Assembly: GCA_030141605.1 (NCBI GenBank)
Contig: JAQGDQ010000366.1
Location: 1-32,500, forward strand
Source: Tubiluchus corallicola
Taxonomy: Eukaryota; Priapulida; Priapulimorpha; Priapulimorphida; Tubiluchidae
Length of the DNA: 32,500 nucleotides
Direction: 5' to 3'
In this document: piece after piece, positions 1 through 11,395 of the stretch
Layout of the letters: each line of letters opens with the position of its first letter
Numbering within the stretch: the first letter of the stretch is position 1
The notes under the pieces: model-generated
The model's input: the letters and a program-made list of their open reading frames with translations, nothing else
Database searches by the model: none
Told to the model about the DNA's origin: nothing
Made by a program: the position numbers and the translations under genes

Positions 1-138
1 ATCTGAAAATAGCTGCTGCATTAGTAGAGTTTGCTGTTTTTGTCACCTTCTACACGGATCTCAAAAGGTTCATGGATCAATCCAGTGGGACACCTTCACG
101 CACCTGTTAAATCAGCGCTTCCATTTTTGGTTGTCCCA
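1..138 (-). repeat. Outer flank of the giant inverted repeat, left copy
   Basis: This stretch matches, in reverse complement, 5813 to about 5960. The match reaches base 1, so the repeat continues outside the window. Read on the minus strand, its 3' part keeps a short frame ending FEIRVEGDKNSKLY-stop, but a small deletion upstream breaks the frame kept in the right copy. Confidence 0.8.
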
Positions 139-773
139 GCATGCAGTGTGCAAATAAGCCTTTTCATAGTTTCGTTGTGCGCACGCGCAGTAGCTGTAGG
201 TCAAAGGTTTAGTTTACCACAGCAATGCACCTTAGCTACGACCGTCACGTGGCGTGTAGGTAAAGCAAGGCCGTCTGCTGTATCAGTTCAGTAAATTCAA
301 TTGTTTTACGTAGAGTTTATTTAATTATGCATTAGTCTGCATTATGCACTAGAAAAAATGAACTAGGTAAGGTTCTAGCTAGATGTTAAAACTGTTACTA
401 TTACAATAGCATGGGCTGCGAGGAGTTGTCAAGTGTACACAAGTGCGTTGCCTAGTATACTTAACCGTTGACCTTTTCACGATCATCATCAATTACTGGA
501 ACTGTGAAAAGGTTTATTTTGCTAAAAACCTGGTCCTTACTTCTTTTGTTACAAGCTAATGCATTATTATGCCCTAATCGTACGGCAGATAAGATGAAAT
601 TGTCAATTTTTTAGGAAAGTACAGAAATTTCTAACATAGGTAGAGAATATAATAATATTTTGTTTTAAATGTGGAGGGTAATTAGATTTGACCTTCATGG
701 GCTGTCGCTGGTCGAATTCAAAATGGCCGCCATGAAATATCGCAATTATTGTGGTAATTTTGGCATAGAATAT

Positions 774-856
<83 letters not shown>

Positions 857-898
857 CGTGCGTGTGTTTGTGTGTGTTTGTGTGTGTGTGTTTGTGCA

Positions 899-934
<36 letters not shown>

Positions 935-1810
935 CGTGCGTACGTGCGTTTGTGTGTGTTTGTGTGTGTGTGTTTGTGCATGTGCGTGTGTGTACGAAAT
1001 TTACACGAATTTATATTTTTTGTGACCTTAATCAAATTGAAGATGAAATTCAGTTAGTCATGAAACGACCATCTTATCAGAATGATAGATTGGCACTTTT
1101 TAATGATATTGAAGATTTGCGTTTTCTGCCTTACTAAATGACAATGACAAATTTGGCTTTATAATGTGACATCAAGATATCGATCTATGCGAGATTATTG
1201 TAGCGTTTCTGGAAAGAGTATTTCAGACTGGGAATTACTTATTTTCTAAATAAAATCCAGGCACAATTGTGTAAGGTGTTATATCGTATTTCTTAATGAT
1301 TTTTCATACTGTGACTGTCGTTAGGTGAGAGACCTTTATAGAGGTTTTTTATAGACCTGTTAGTCAATCACTCAGTACCGTTATAAGATTTCAGATGTTT
1401 GTGTATGTATTGTTTCAATTTTGAGTGTTCCTGACAACATATTTGTGTACTCTGGACAACGCTTCGCAGCCCATGCTATTGGTAATAGTAATAGTTCTAA
1501 CGGCTAGTTTTGGCACAGTACATCGAATATCTTAGCTAGCTAGAACCTTACCTAGTTCATTTTTTCTTGTTCCCAGGCAAGATCCTGCTAGTAAACTACT
1601 CTATGCACAGACTAATGCATAATTAAATAAAGTCCACGTAAAACAATTGCATTTACTGAGCTGATGCAGCAGACGGCTTTGCTTTATCCACACGTCACTT
1701 AACGGTTGTAGTTAAGACGCATTGGTGTGGTAAACTAAACCTTTGACCTACAGCTACTGCGCACGCGCATAACAGAAACCATGAAAAGAGCATATTTGCA
1801 CACTGCATGC
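139..1810 (+). mobile_element. 1.67-kb foldback-like element, copy 1
   Basis: Both ends carry the same sequence in inverted orientation. GCATGCAGTGTGCAAATA at 139 is mirrored by the end at 1805-1810, and similarity continues inward for about 320-370 bases on each arm (through the GAACTAGGTAAGGTTCTAG block near 360 and 1555). The middle holds a long (TG)n tract. No transposase frame is visible. An inverted second copy lies at 4165-5812. A long-TIR non-autonomous DNA element is the best fit; the superfamily is unknown. Confidence 0.75.
775..993 (+). repeat. (TG)n microsatellite with TTTG and CGTG interruptions
   Basis: About 220 bases of alternating purine-pyrimidine TG repeats with interspersed TTTGTG and CGTGCGTG variants. 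It lies in the centre of the 139-1810 element. Alternating TG can adopt left-handed DNA. Cys-Val reading frames across it are artefacts. Confidence 0.97.
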
Positions 1811-1968
1811 TATATAAGTATCGTTTAAATAATCCAAGACATTTGTTAGGAGCAATTTACAGCGTTATGAATATAAAATTACTCAGTTTGCAAACAAGCT
1901 ACTCAGCTTGAGTATAATGTAACGTCAGTTTAACATCAGCTGAGCAGCAGTTAATGCATTTTTCTTTC
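1811..1968. other. Non-coding inner flank, no feature recognised
   Basis: Sequence between the right end of copy 1 and the 123-bp array. Only the first ten or so bases match the inner flank of the inverted copy. It contains several ACTCAG/CTCAGC words related to the following array but no gene. Confidence 0.5.
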
Positions 1969-2706
1969 GAGTCAGTCAACTTTACTCAGTTTACTCAAGC
2001 ATCCATTTACTCACTTTATTTACTCACTATTTTACATTCAACTCTGTATTGGACCATCCTGAGTGAAGAAACTGGCCAATAGTGGTATATCAATCACTCA
2101 ACTTTACTCAGTTCACTCCAAGCATCCATTTACTCACTTTATTTACTCACTATTTTACATTCAACTCTGTATTGGACCATCCTGAGTGAAGAAACTGGCC
2201 AATAGTGGTATATCAATCACTCAACTTTACTCAGTTCACTCAAGCATCCATTTACTCACTTTATTTACTCACTATTTTACATTCAACTCTGTATTGGACC
2301 ATCCTGAGTGAAAGAAACTGGCCAATAGTGGTATATCAATCACTCAACTTTACTCAGTTCACTCAAGCATCCATTTACTCACTTTATTTACTCAGTATTT
2401 TACATTCAACTCTGTATTGGACCATCCTGAGTGAAAGAAACTGGCCAATAGTTATATATCAATCACTCAACTTTACTCAGTTCACTCAAGCATCCATTTA
2501 CTCACTTTATTTACTCAGTATTTTACATTCAACTCTGTATTGGACCATCCTGAGTGAAAGAAACTGGCCAATAGTGGTATATCAATCACTCAACTTTACT
2601 CAGTTCACTCAAGCATCCATTTACTCACTTTATTTACTCACTATTTTACATTCAACTCTGTATTGGACCATCCTGAGTGAAAGAAACTGGCCAATAGTGG
2701 TGCATT
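1969..2706 (+). repeat. 123-bp tandem array, six copies
   Basis: The marker TTTACTCAG recurs at 1981, 2103, 2226, 2349, 2472 and 2595, a 122-123 bp period. Copies are nearly identical, differing by single-base indels and changes. Because 123 is divisible by three, one frame stays open for 167 codons (2205-2708), reading as a perfect 41-residue repeat. This is explained by the period and low divergence, not by coding selection. Confidence 0.96.
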
Positions 2707-2929
2707 AATCTTGAGTAATCAAATTCTTACCAAAATATTTTCGCAAGTTTCAATTGGATAAAACAGTCTCACGAACACCCCGTTCCTAGTTCCATCACAC
2801 ATGATGTCAGCTGTTCCAACATGGTGCCAACCCGCTGGGTACGGGATGCGTTTGTTTCTCTTGAACGGACTTAACATCGTTTCATGAATCTCTAGACCTG
2901 GGAAAAGAGAGATGCTTATGAAATTGATT

Positions 2930-3740
2930 GTTAAAGGAAGATAGAATAGTTTTTCATATACGACCCCATTTTCAAGTCTGATAAAAGGTATAGATTTTAA
3001 CACAATTAATACTGCAAAAGTGTTTCCGATAATTAAATAATGGATTAAAAACTTAATTAACGCTGTGCGAGGTAATTAAAATTAATTAGTTTAATTGGAC
3101 ACAAGTTCCATAATTCATGCGCATGCGTGAGCACAGCCGTAAATTTGAAATGTGAATTTTTATCTTAAAACTTGCCTAGTTTTAGTACAACACACTGAAT
3201 ATCTTACAGTAACACTGTACTTCAATTTTCTCTCTCACAAACACGTGCAACACGCTCGTGGAATATTTTTCCTGTTGAAAGTTATGTTAGTTTGTGATAT
3301 CATGAATACTTGGGGTCGCCCACCGTTAATTAAGTTTTTAATCTATTATTTAATTATAAGAAGCGTTTTTGCAGTTTTAATTGTGTTAAAACGTTTATTT
3401 TTATCGGACTTGAAAATGGGGCAATGTATCTTAAAATTGAGTATCTTAAAATTTTGTCATGATTTTCAATATTATTGTAGCAAATAAAGATGTTAACTGC
3501 CTACTTACTAGTCGGTATTTTTTGCTATTCATTTTTTTTTCATTTAAAGGATAACAGAACGATTTTTCACACACTGCCTCATTTTCAAGTCCGATAAAAA
3601 TAAACGTTTTAACACAATTAAAACTGCAAAAGCATTTCTGATAATTAAATAATAGATTAAAAACTTAATTAACATCTGACGAACCTAACTATCCATGACA
3701 TCACAAACTAACATAATTTTCAATAACTACACCACTGACG
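2930..3740. repeat. Cluster of three related dispersed-repeat copies
   Basis: The block around TTTTAACACAATTAA and GATAATTAAATAATRGATTAA occurs at about 2930-3065 (+), 3320-3425 (reverse complement) and 3550-3690 (+). The sub-block 3690-3730 also resembles the reverse complement of 3270-3310. Thus the region is a set of inverted and direct copies of one family that can fold on itself. Confidence 0.75.
3110..3330 (-). repeat. Dispersed repeat shared with 16960-17190
   Basis: The reverse complement of this segment matches 16960-17190 over about 220 bases. Shared words include TAAGATATTCAGTGTGTTGT and GTGTTGCACGTGTTT. One frame in both copies spells CLVLVQHTEYLTV, but both are short and uninterrupted only locally. 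No protein family is recognised. Confidence 0.8.
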
Positions 3741-4164
3741 CATTAGGTACTGAACGAGCAAAAACACATTTTTCTTTCTAAATCCTAAAAAAATCCAGAA
3801 TTTTAAAGCTAACAAAACTAGATTCATGCTTTTAGCTGAGCAACGGCTTTGTTTGCGTTGCTAACTGTTAGAAGGACAACATAAATTCTCCTAGCATCGT
3901 CTTTGGTGGTTTGTTTACGCCTGTGTTTGTTTACTGAACCACCATTACATACATACAAACGTCAGCTAAGAAGTAAACAAGATAGATTTAATCAACAGTG
4001 AATAGAGACAAAATCCCTTTACAAAGGAAAATTTGTGGCTCGAGCGTACTGAAAAAATAACAATGAACTCACTGAAGTATTAAAAATAAAGTGATCACAA
4101 CAATGTTACCTAAACTAGCATTAATAACTCTTGATTTAAACTGTATTCAAACTATACTTATATA
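3740..4164. other. Gene-free AT-rich stretch
   Basis: No ORF of note, no RNA gene and no strong repeat match seen. It ends where the inverted element copy begins. Confidence 0.4.
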
Positions 4165-5139
4165 GCATGCAGTGTGCAAATATGCCTTTTCATGGTTTCG
4201 TTGTGCGCACGCGCAGTAGCTGTAGGTCAAAGGTTTAGTTTACCACACCAATGCGTCTTAACTACAACCGTTAAGTGACGTGTGGATAAAGCAAAGCCGT
4301 CTGCTGCATCAGCTCAGTAAATGCAATTGTTTTACGTGGACTTTATTTAATTATGCATTAGTCTGTGCATAGAGTAGTTTACTAGCAGGATCTTGCCTGG
4401 GAACAAGAAAAAATGAACTAGGTAAGGTTCTAGCTAGCTAAGATATTCGATGTACTGTGCCAAAACTAGCCGTTAGAACTATTACTATTACCAATAGCAT
4501 GGGCTGCGAAGCGTTGTCCAGAGTACACAAATATGTTGTCAGGAACACTCAAAATTGAAACAATACATACACGAACAGCTGAAGTCTTATAACAGTACTA
4601 AGTGATTGACTAACAGGTCTATAAAAAGCCTATATAAACGTAACGACAATCACAGTATTAAAAATCATTAAGAAATATGATATAACACCTTACACAATTG
4701 TGCCTGGATTTTATTTAGAAAATAAGTAATTCCCAGTCTGAAATACTCTTTCCAGAAACGCTACAATAATCTCGCATAGATCGATATCTTGATGTCACAT
4801 TATAAAGCCAAATTTGTCATTGTCATTTAGTAAGGCAGAAAACGCAAATCTTCAATATCATTAAAAAGTGCCAATCTATCATTCTGATAAGATGGTCGTT
4901 TCATGACTAACTGAATTTCATCTTCAATTTGATTAAGGTCACAAAAAATATAAATTCGTGTAAATTTCGTACACACACGCACATGCACAAACACACACAC
5001 ACAAACACACACAAACGCACGTACGCACGCACGCACACACACACACACACACGCACACACGCACATGCACAAACACACACACACAAACACACACAAACGC
5101 ACGTACGCACGCACACACACACACACACACACACACTCA

Positions 5140-5178
<39 letters not shown>

Positions 5179-5812
5179 CACACGTATGTATATTCTATGC
5201 CAAAATTACCACAATAATTACGATTTTCCATGGCGGCCATTTTGAATTCGACCAGCGACAGCCCATGGAGGTCAAATCTGATTTCGCGCCACATTTAAAG
5301 CAAAATATTATCATATTCTCTACCTATGTTAGGAATTTCTGTACTTTCCTAAAAAATGGACAATTTCATCTTATCTGCTGTACGATTATGGTTTAATAAT
5401 GCACTAGCTTGTAACGAAAGAAGTTCCAGCAATTGATGATGATCGTGAAAAGGTCAAAGGTTAAGTGTACCAGACAACGCATTTGTGTACACTTGACAAC
5501 GCCTCGCAGCCCATGCTGTTGTAATAGTAACAGTTTTAACAACTAACTAGAACCTTACCTAGTTCATTTTTTCTTGTTCTCAAGCAAGATCTTGCTAGTA
5601 AATCACTTTATGTACAGACTATGCATAATTAAATAAACTCCACGTAAAACAATTGAATTTACTGAACTGATACAGCAGACGGCCTTGCTTTACCTACACG
5701 TCACGTGACGATCGTAGTTAAGGCGCATTGCTGTGGCAAACTAAACCTTAGACCTACAGCTACTGCGCGTGCGCACAACGAAACTATGAAAGCTTATTTG
5801 CACACTGCATGC
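4165..5812 (-). mobile_element. 1.65-kb foldback-like element, copy 2 (inverted)
   Basis: Reverse complement of 139-1810 with few differences. Its arms begin at GCATGC on both sides and the centre carries the (CA)n tract at 4971-5178. The flanking unique-looking stretch 4827-4970 is the near-exact complement of 1000-1137, so the two copies are recent. Together with 1-138/5813-5960 they form an inverted repeat with a 2.35-kb spacer. Confidence 0.8.
4971..5178 (+). repeat. (CA)n microsatellite, partner of the (TG)n tract
   Basis: CA repeats with CAAACA, ACGCACG and CACTCACT interruptions that mirror the variant pattern in 775-993. This shows it was copied with the element and then changed length. 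Thr-His frames across it are artefacts. Confidence 0.96.
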
Positions 5813-5960
5813 TGGGACAACCAAAGATGGATGCACTGGTTTAAGAAGTGCGCGAAGGTGCGCCACATTGCCACTGGATTGGTCCGTGAACATTTTGAGA
5901 TCCGTGTAGAAGGTGATAAAAACAGAAAACTCTACTAATGCAGCAGCTCTTTTCAGATTT
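5813..5960 (+). repeat. Outer flank of the giant inverted repeat, right copy, with short open frame
   Basis: Matches 1-138 in inverted orientation. Read forward it keeps an uninterrupted frame of about 42 codons, starting WDNQRWMHWFKKC and ending FEIRVEGDKNRKLY-stop at 5938. The same ending with the same stop survives in the left copy. This could be the tail of a captured or transposon-encoded protein. I do not recognise the family. Confidence 0.55.
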
Positions 5961-6063
5961 CGACTAAAAAACTGACCAAAGTTTTGATTTCCTTGTACCT
6001 ATTTTCAAACATTTTTCTTTGTCTATTAAAAATTTAAAAGTGCCTTAAATAGTGACTTCAGGC

Positions 6064-6380
6064 TTGTTGGCACGCCCCCTACAGTTTAAAATGCAATGGG
6101 CGTATTTTATCAGATTTACAACAGTTGCTAGGTTACGACATCTATAAACAATGACGTCATTTTCTTGTCTAACGTTTAGTACTTAAAATAATAATCTTAA
6201 ATTTAGCTTTGTCTGTTTAAAAAATGCAAACGTATAGTACTTAAAATAATGATTTTAAAGCAGATTGGTGCATCCCGTACAGTTTAAAAATGCAACGAAC
6301 ACATTTTGTCAGATTTACAATAGTTGCTAGGTTACGACATCTATAAACAATGACGTCATTTTCTTGTCACCTGCGCCCAG
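6064..6380 (+). repeat. About 199-bp direct duplication
   Basis: CAGATTTACAACAGTTGCTA at 6111 recurs at 6310 with one change. The matching block continues through CTATAAACAATGACGTCATT, and the preceding ACAGTTTAAAATGCAA words also repeat. Two tandem copies, otherwise non-coding. Confidence 0.85.
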
Positions 6381-6570
6381 GCTTGGAGTTGCTTTGTTCA
6401 CTTTTGTTCTAGAACATCCGAATGCAAGTTCTTCCATTTTTCTATTTCTATTTCTTAATTTCAATGAAGAAATTCTTCTGCCGTATTAGGCAAATGTGTA
6501 TATGCAGGTTTTATAGCAAATGCAAAATCTTACCGTTCAAGCTCGTCTAACTAGGAAATGGAGAATATAT
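6380..6570. other. Short unassigned spacer
   Basis: AT-rich sequence between the duplication and the minus-strand LINE remnant. Nothing recognised. Confidence 0.4.
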
Positions 6571-6571
6571 A

Positions 6572-7185
6572 ATATATATAATAATCTTTATTTGCCATAA
6601 AAAATCGATATTCATAACTATAAAAGCATAAAAGAACATCGCAGCATGAGAATAAAATTCACACAACTGTTAAAGGCAAATGCGTCCAGTGCAAACTAAA
6701 AACTACTGTGCCAAAAATTTAAAACAAAATATACATTATAATGTTACACGCAAATTATACTAGACTATATACAATATGTACATATAATTTAAAATGGACG
6801 TGGGTAAATAAAATTTGCGGATGAATATATATTATCATTTACGTATGTAGGGTTTTCAAAACGATTTAATGTATGTGTTTTTAATTTTCATTTGAATTCG
6901 TCAAAAGACTTGATTTGTTTTAAATTTGATGGCGGGGTATTCCAAAGTTGAACTCCTTGTTTAGTGATAGAATTGTTGTCGTATTTGTTATTAGTGCGCA
7001 TTTGTTTAATATTGTGTGTTCTTGGATTTAATGTTGGCTCCAAGAGGAGTGGAAGCTTATTTTTGATGAAGGGCGTGCGATGAAGAAATGCATGTAACAG
7101 CGAAGAACTAGTGGCGCGAACGTGAAATTGTGTTTGTGTGGTAACAATTCTGTCACGTAAGTCATTTTTGAAAAAATTGTATGTT
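6572..7185 (-). mobile_element. 5'-truncated LINE remnant (C-terminal end and 3' tail)
   Basis: On the minus strand, about 7160 to 6795 translates as a decayed C-terminal LINE ORF2 tail. Recognisable are the block around GVQLWNTPPSNLKQIKSF and a downstream FK-x-KLKTHTLNRF, the usual LWN-xLP-xIK-xS-xxFK-xxLK ending of Jockey/CR1-like elements. One in-frame stop interrupts FK-KLK. The AT-rich remainder to 6572 would be the 3' UTR. No reverse-transcriptase motif is present in this piece. Confidence 0.65.
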
Positions 7186-7771
7186 TCCTTTTAACATTTT
7201 AAAGAGCAGATTGTTTTGATCTACAGTTTAAGATTGGGTCCGGTTTTGCTTTAACCAAAATTAACGATAAACGTTCATTCTGTTGGGAAAAATATTTTAT
7301 CATGGCCAAAAACCTATATTATGTAACAGTTTTTGTCTAAATTTAATTGCATGGTGCAACTTACTAATAATTAAATTATTACAGAAACTGCGTCTCAATG
7401 CGCATGCGTGGGATTAGTGCATTTATGACTGCACGTACTTGCTGCGAACGTAACTATCATGGCATTGTGTTACTGTCAGTCAAAGCAAAGTTTAGTTGTC
7501 TTACCTTACAAATGATTGACCACCTTTGGCTTTTTTCACATCTAATAAGAAAAAAAACGCAATTTCGCCGATTCTCACTAATTAAGAGTTTAATTTTCCG
7601 AACGAATCGCAAATACGCCTTCGTGTAATTGCTAGATTCTCTGCACAATCTACCTCTCTACTCGGCGGACTTTGAACACGTCAGTGTTTACCGTGACAAC
7701 ATTGTAGCGTGGGTTTTAATGTTCTATCAATACTACGTATTTACGCTTTATGGCAGCCTATATTGTAGGTT
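7186..7771. other. Unassigned sequence between repeats
   Basis: Contains short opposing open frames (7398-7628 +, 7457-7648 -) without recognisable content. GCGCATGCGTG at 7400 resembles a motif near 3120 in the dispersed-repeat cluster. No gene supported. Confidence 0.4.
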
Positions 7772-8262
7772 AAAGGAAGGAACAAGTCACTCAGCATGTT
7801 GGCTTTATTTTACTGTTATCACTTAAACTGTTTGTGGTGTGCTCAAGGAAAAAACAAGTCACTCAGCATGTTGGGCTTATTTTACTGTTATCACTTAAAC
7901 TGTTTGTGGTGTGTTAAAGGAAAGAACAAGTCACTCAGTAAGTTGGGTATAATTTACTTTTATCACTTAAACTGTTTGTGGTGTGTTAAAGGAAAGAACA
8001 AGTCACTCAGCATGTTGGGTTTATTTTACTGTTACCACTTAAACTGTTTGTCGTGTGCTAAAGGAAAGAGCAAGTTACTTAGTATGCTGTGTTTATTTTA
8101 CTGTTATCACTTAAACTGTTTGTGGTGTGCTAAAATTAAAGAACAAGTCACTCAGTACCTTGGGTTAATTTTACTGTTGTCACTTAAACTGTTTGTGGTG
8201 TGTTAAAGGAAAGAACAAATCACTCAGTATGTTGGGTTTATTTTACTGTTATCACTTAAATT
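7772..8262 (+). repeat. 72-bp tandem array, about seven copies
   Basis: AACAAGTCACTCAG words recur at 7781, 7853, 7925, 7997, about 8069, 8142 and 8214, a 72-bp period. The period is a multiple of three, so one frame (7796-8206) stays open and reads as a 24-residue repeat with YCYHLNCLWC. Copies differ by silent and non-silent changes alike. I read this as a minisatellite, not a protein gene. Confidence 0.95.
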
Positions 8263-8449
8263 TGGAAAAAATTTAACAAAGAAATTTGAATGATAAAGAG
8301 TATTGAATGATACAATAAAAATGTAAAGAGTCAAAAGACACAGAAGAGGCATTGCATTACAAGTAAAAATTTGGAGGAAGTGACGTCTCAAAGTCAGCAA
8401 AACAATAAATCTTTTACTATAATTTAGAAAGAAGTTCCTGATTTCTATT

Positions 8450-8850
8450 TATAGTTCTATCTACAACAGTTTGTAACGTTCTGTTCAAATTTTAGTCAGG
8501 ACTAACTTCTTACAATTTCAAGTAGTACGATTGCTTATACTAAAGACGCGAAGCAGGAATCAAGTGTCTGTGGTACCGGATAATGTTAGAAGCAAAATTA
8601 GGAGTTAATTTTTATCAACGATTTTCCAGAGTAACCAACCAAGCTAAGTTTATGTAAAGCTTCATAGTAAACAAAGAAATTTAGCCAAAAATTATTCGAC
8701 AAATTCTTTGTTGATTATTTTCAATACTGGCAATTTGAACATGATTTAGAGACGAGTCACAAGTATCAGAAGCATACTGTAAAAGAGGACGAATATAAAT
8801 TGTAGACACGAAGCGAACAGGTGTAGAAGCAAGGCGAGAAAATATTAAGC
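8450..8850 (-). mobile_element. Decayed LINE reverse-transcriptase remnant
   Basis: On the minus strand, about 8847-8680 reads IYIRPLLQYASDTCDSSLNH followed by IASIENNQQRICRIIFG. This matches the post-catalytic RT/thumb block (IRPLLEYAS...IExVQRRA) of Jockey/CR1-type LINEs. A stop and frameshifts follow towards 8450. It may belong to the same ancient insertion as 6572-7185, interrupted later by the 72-bp array and other DNA. Confidence 0.65.
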
Positions 8851-9790
8851 TTCGGTTTTCCTATCTGTTTTAATTCAAATTCGAGCGTTCTGAACTCATT
8901 GTTTCTAATTTTAAACTTACAGAATCAAGGGAGCACAATTGGGCATTTTGTTTTTATCAGTGCCCGATAGATGTCGCCACAACGTTGTGTTTGAAGTTCA
9001 ACGTATCAGTGAGTTTCTTTTAGTTTGCACAGAAAACAGAAACTATCAAAATGTAATGTACGAATTACAAATCGAAAACGATAGAATGAGAAAGACTAGC
9101 ATTCGTTTACGTGTAATTTAGAATTCATATTTGTGTATTAATAGAAATCTTTATGTGCGACTTTTGCTCCCCGGGAGAAGGGGGTTCTGCTAAAATTATT
9201 TTTGTTGAAAGATGCACATTGTGATTTCTCAGTAAAAAAATTGGATGCTATTTTTTCCAGTCCAACTGCACTTTGGGGCGCCATTTTGAATTAGGTCAGG
9301 ATCAGAAAAATGCTCCACAGTTGAAAACCAGAGGAAATGAAAATGAAAATCTGCCATTAGGTGTTTTCGTAAACACAGACCCAATTGTCCTAACAACCCA
9401 TTTTGGGGTATTCCGTTGGGCCCGGAGTTATAGCACGCTTTAATATTTAGTGCAGAAGTCTAAAAATTGTGATTAAGTCTTCTACACGAAAGCATTTAAA
9501 GAACGAGCAATAATAAACTGCTTTTTGACTATGCTAACAGTGCTAAGTTTTTTATTTACACCAGGAGCTAAATTAGTGATTTCAGGGCAGACTGAAAATC
9601 TCACTTTCAGAGAAACAATACGTTGGCTATGGATTTTGAACCTGTGACTGTTTGAAACGTAATGAGCAACAATCTGAATTCTGAGACTGCAATGTCAGTG
9701 ACTTACAGGACTCAACATGGCAAAATGCTGCCATCTAGTGTGTGAAGTAGAAGTTTCTGAACCAGGCTGTGTCGTGACTGTAATCTTATA
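8851..9790. other. Gene-free stretch
   Basis: A 60-codon open frame at 8939-9121 has no recognisable content. CCGGGAGAAGGGGG near 9171 and TTTTGGGGTATTCCG near 9400 are local G-rich islands. No RNA gene or clear repeat was seen. Confidence 0.4.
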
Positions 9791-9792
9791 AT

Positions 9793-10078
<286 letters not shown>

Positions 10079-10079
10079 C

Positions 10080-10860
10080 TCTCCTTAATTTTTTTCTCCT
10101 CGCTCTTTCACTTTCTTTTTACTAAATTAAATTTTACCTGGTCGCTCACTCATGCTTCATTTACTGCACTCACTTGGTCACAGAAGCTTGCCCTACAATA
10201 TGTAGTTCAGAGACGCCACCTACGACATCCGAGATGTACAGTAACGAACGGCCAAAAGTCGTTGCAGAGCTATAAAACTATAAATGCATTATATGTTTAG
10301 TGTACTATGGCCGTGTCCTGAATTTTTCTGAAAGGTGATTAACGTTTCGAGTCTTTCGACCTACTGCAAGGTTTGTTTAACGGTTCATAAATTGCCCAAT
10401 ATACATACAATATAGAACTAAAAGTCGCTAAGTATGTAAAAAGCAAACAGAACCGCCTGACGTCAACGTGATTCGTAATTCAGTAATTCTTTAGCTGCTT
10501 GTCGGCCTGTGTGAGATTGAGATTGAGATTGTTTGTTAGTTTGCGTGTCGTACTGGGTGATCTACGAAATCACTGATTGATCTAAGATTTCCATAAACTT
10601 TTTTTTGATCTAGAAGGAACCGTGTGAGAATTTTTGATAGTAACGATAGTCGGTTCGGGTAAGTTTAATTTACGAAAGTTTTATTTTTTAATCAACAGCA
10701 GATTAAAAGGGAACTCACACGCTGTTTTTCGCCATCAAGCATAGAGTTTTAGGCATTGAGACGGTTAGTATGCCGAGTAAGGTTCCACGAAATTTTTGGA
10801 TATACCTAGGCTATACATTACAACTGCAAAGTACAAGTTACTTCTACGGTTGCATGCATG
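10080..10860. other. Gene-free stretch
   Basis: Contains a short GATTGAGATTGAGATT triple near 10514 and no convincing gene or mobile element. Confidence 0.4.
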
Positions 10861-10888
10861 CATCTCTCTCTCTCTCTCACACACACAC

Positions 10889-10920
<32 letters not shown>

Positions 10921-10935
10921 TCTCACTCATTCACT
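10861..10935 (+). repeat. Compound (CT)n-(CA)n-(CTCA) microsatellite
   Basis: CT repeats change to CA repeats and then to CTCATTCACTCA. Simple compound microsatellite. Confidence 0.95.
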
Positions 10936-11089
10936 CACATTATAATTATATTGAATAACTGGAAAAGTGAAATACGCGGTCTCACGAGTGTAGTCTTGTA
11001 ACGTAATGGCCCCAGAACCTCAGACAGTGTATGGTTAAAAAAGTTGGGATTGTTTAGCAGGCCAAGACAGGAGTAAAGATATCAAAATT

Positions 11090-11373
11090 AAGGCAAAATG
11101 TTTAGGAAACAATTTTTTATTGCAAACGCTAGTCACATGACAACAGTTGCTAATACAATAACTACTGTACATGCAATAAATACAACACAATAGCAGTTAG
11201 TACGTAATACAATACGAGAAACAGAAGAATTCTAGCAAAGCTATCAGTCACAAGAAACAAAAATCTCGATGTTTCATTGGTGCTTTACTAATTTTAAATT
11301 TAGTAACAACTATAAGTGTGATATGTATAAAAGGTACATTAAAATGAATCTGAATCTGAATGATCAGTAACTG
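11090..11373 (+). mobile_element. Possible LINE 3' end with GAATCT tail
   Basis: AT-rich sequence ending ATTAAAATGAATCTGAATCTGAATG. Short (GAATCT)n tails are typical of CR1/L2/Jockey-type LINE 3' ends. No coding part is visible, so the call is tentative. Confidence 0.3.
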
Positions 11374-11395
11374 TGCATTATGACATTATGAAGTC

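Noticed and set aside
669-1137. Cys-Val and Thr-His rich frames across the TG/CA tracts (also 4827-5396)
   Set aside because: Microsatellite translation in several frames on both strands.
2205-2708. 167-codon open frame with perfect 41-residue repeats
   Set aside because: Follows from a 123-bp tandem array with a period divisible by three; no splice context, no family, and unit variants include frame-shifting single-base indels in the first copies.
7796-8206. 136-codon frame with 24-residue repeats
   Set aside because: Product of the 72-bp tandem array; substitutions show no bias to silent sites and there is no homology.
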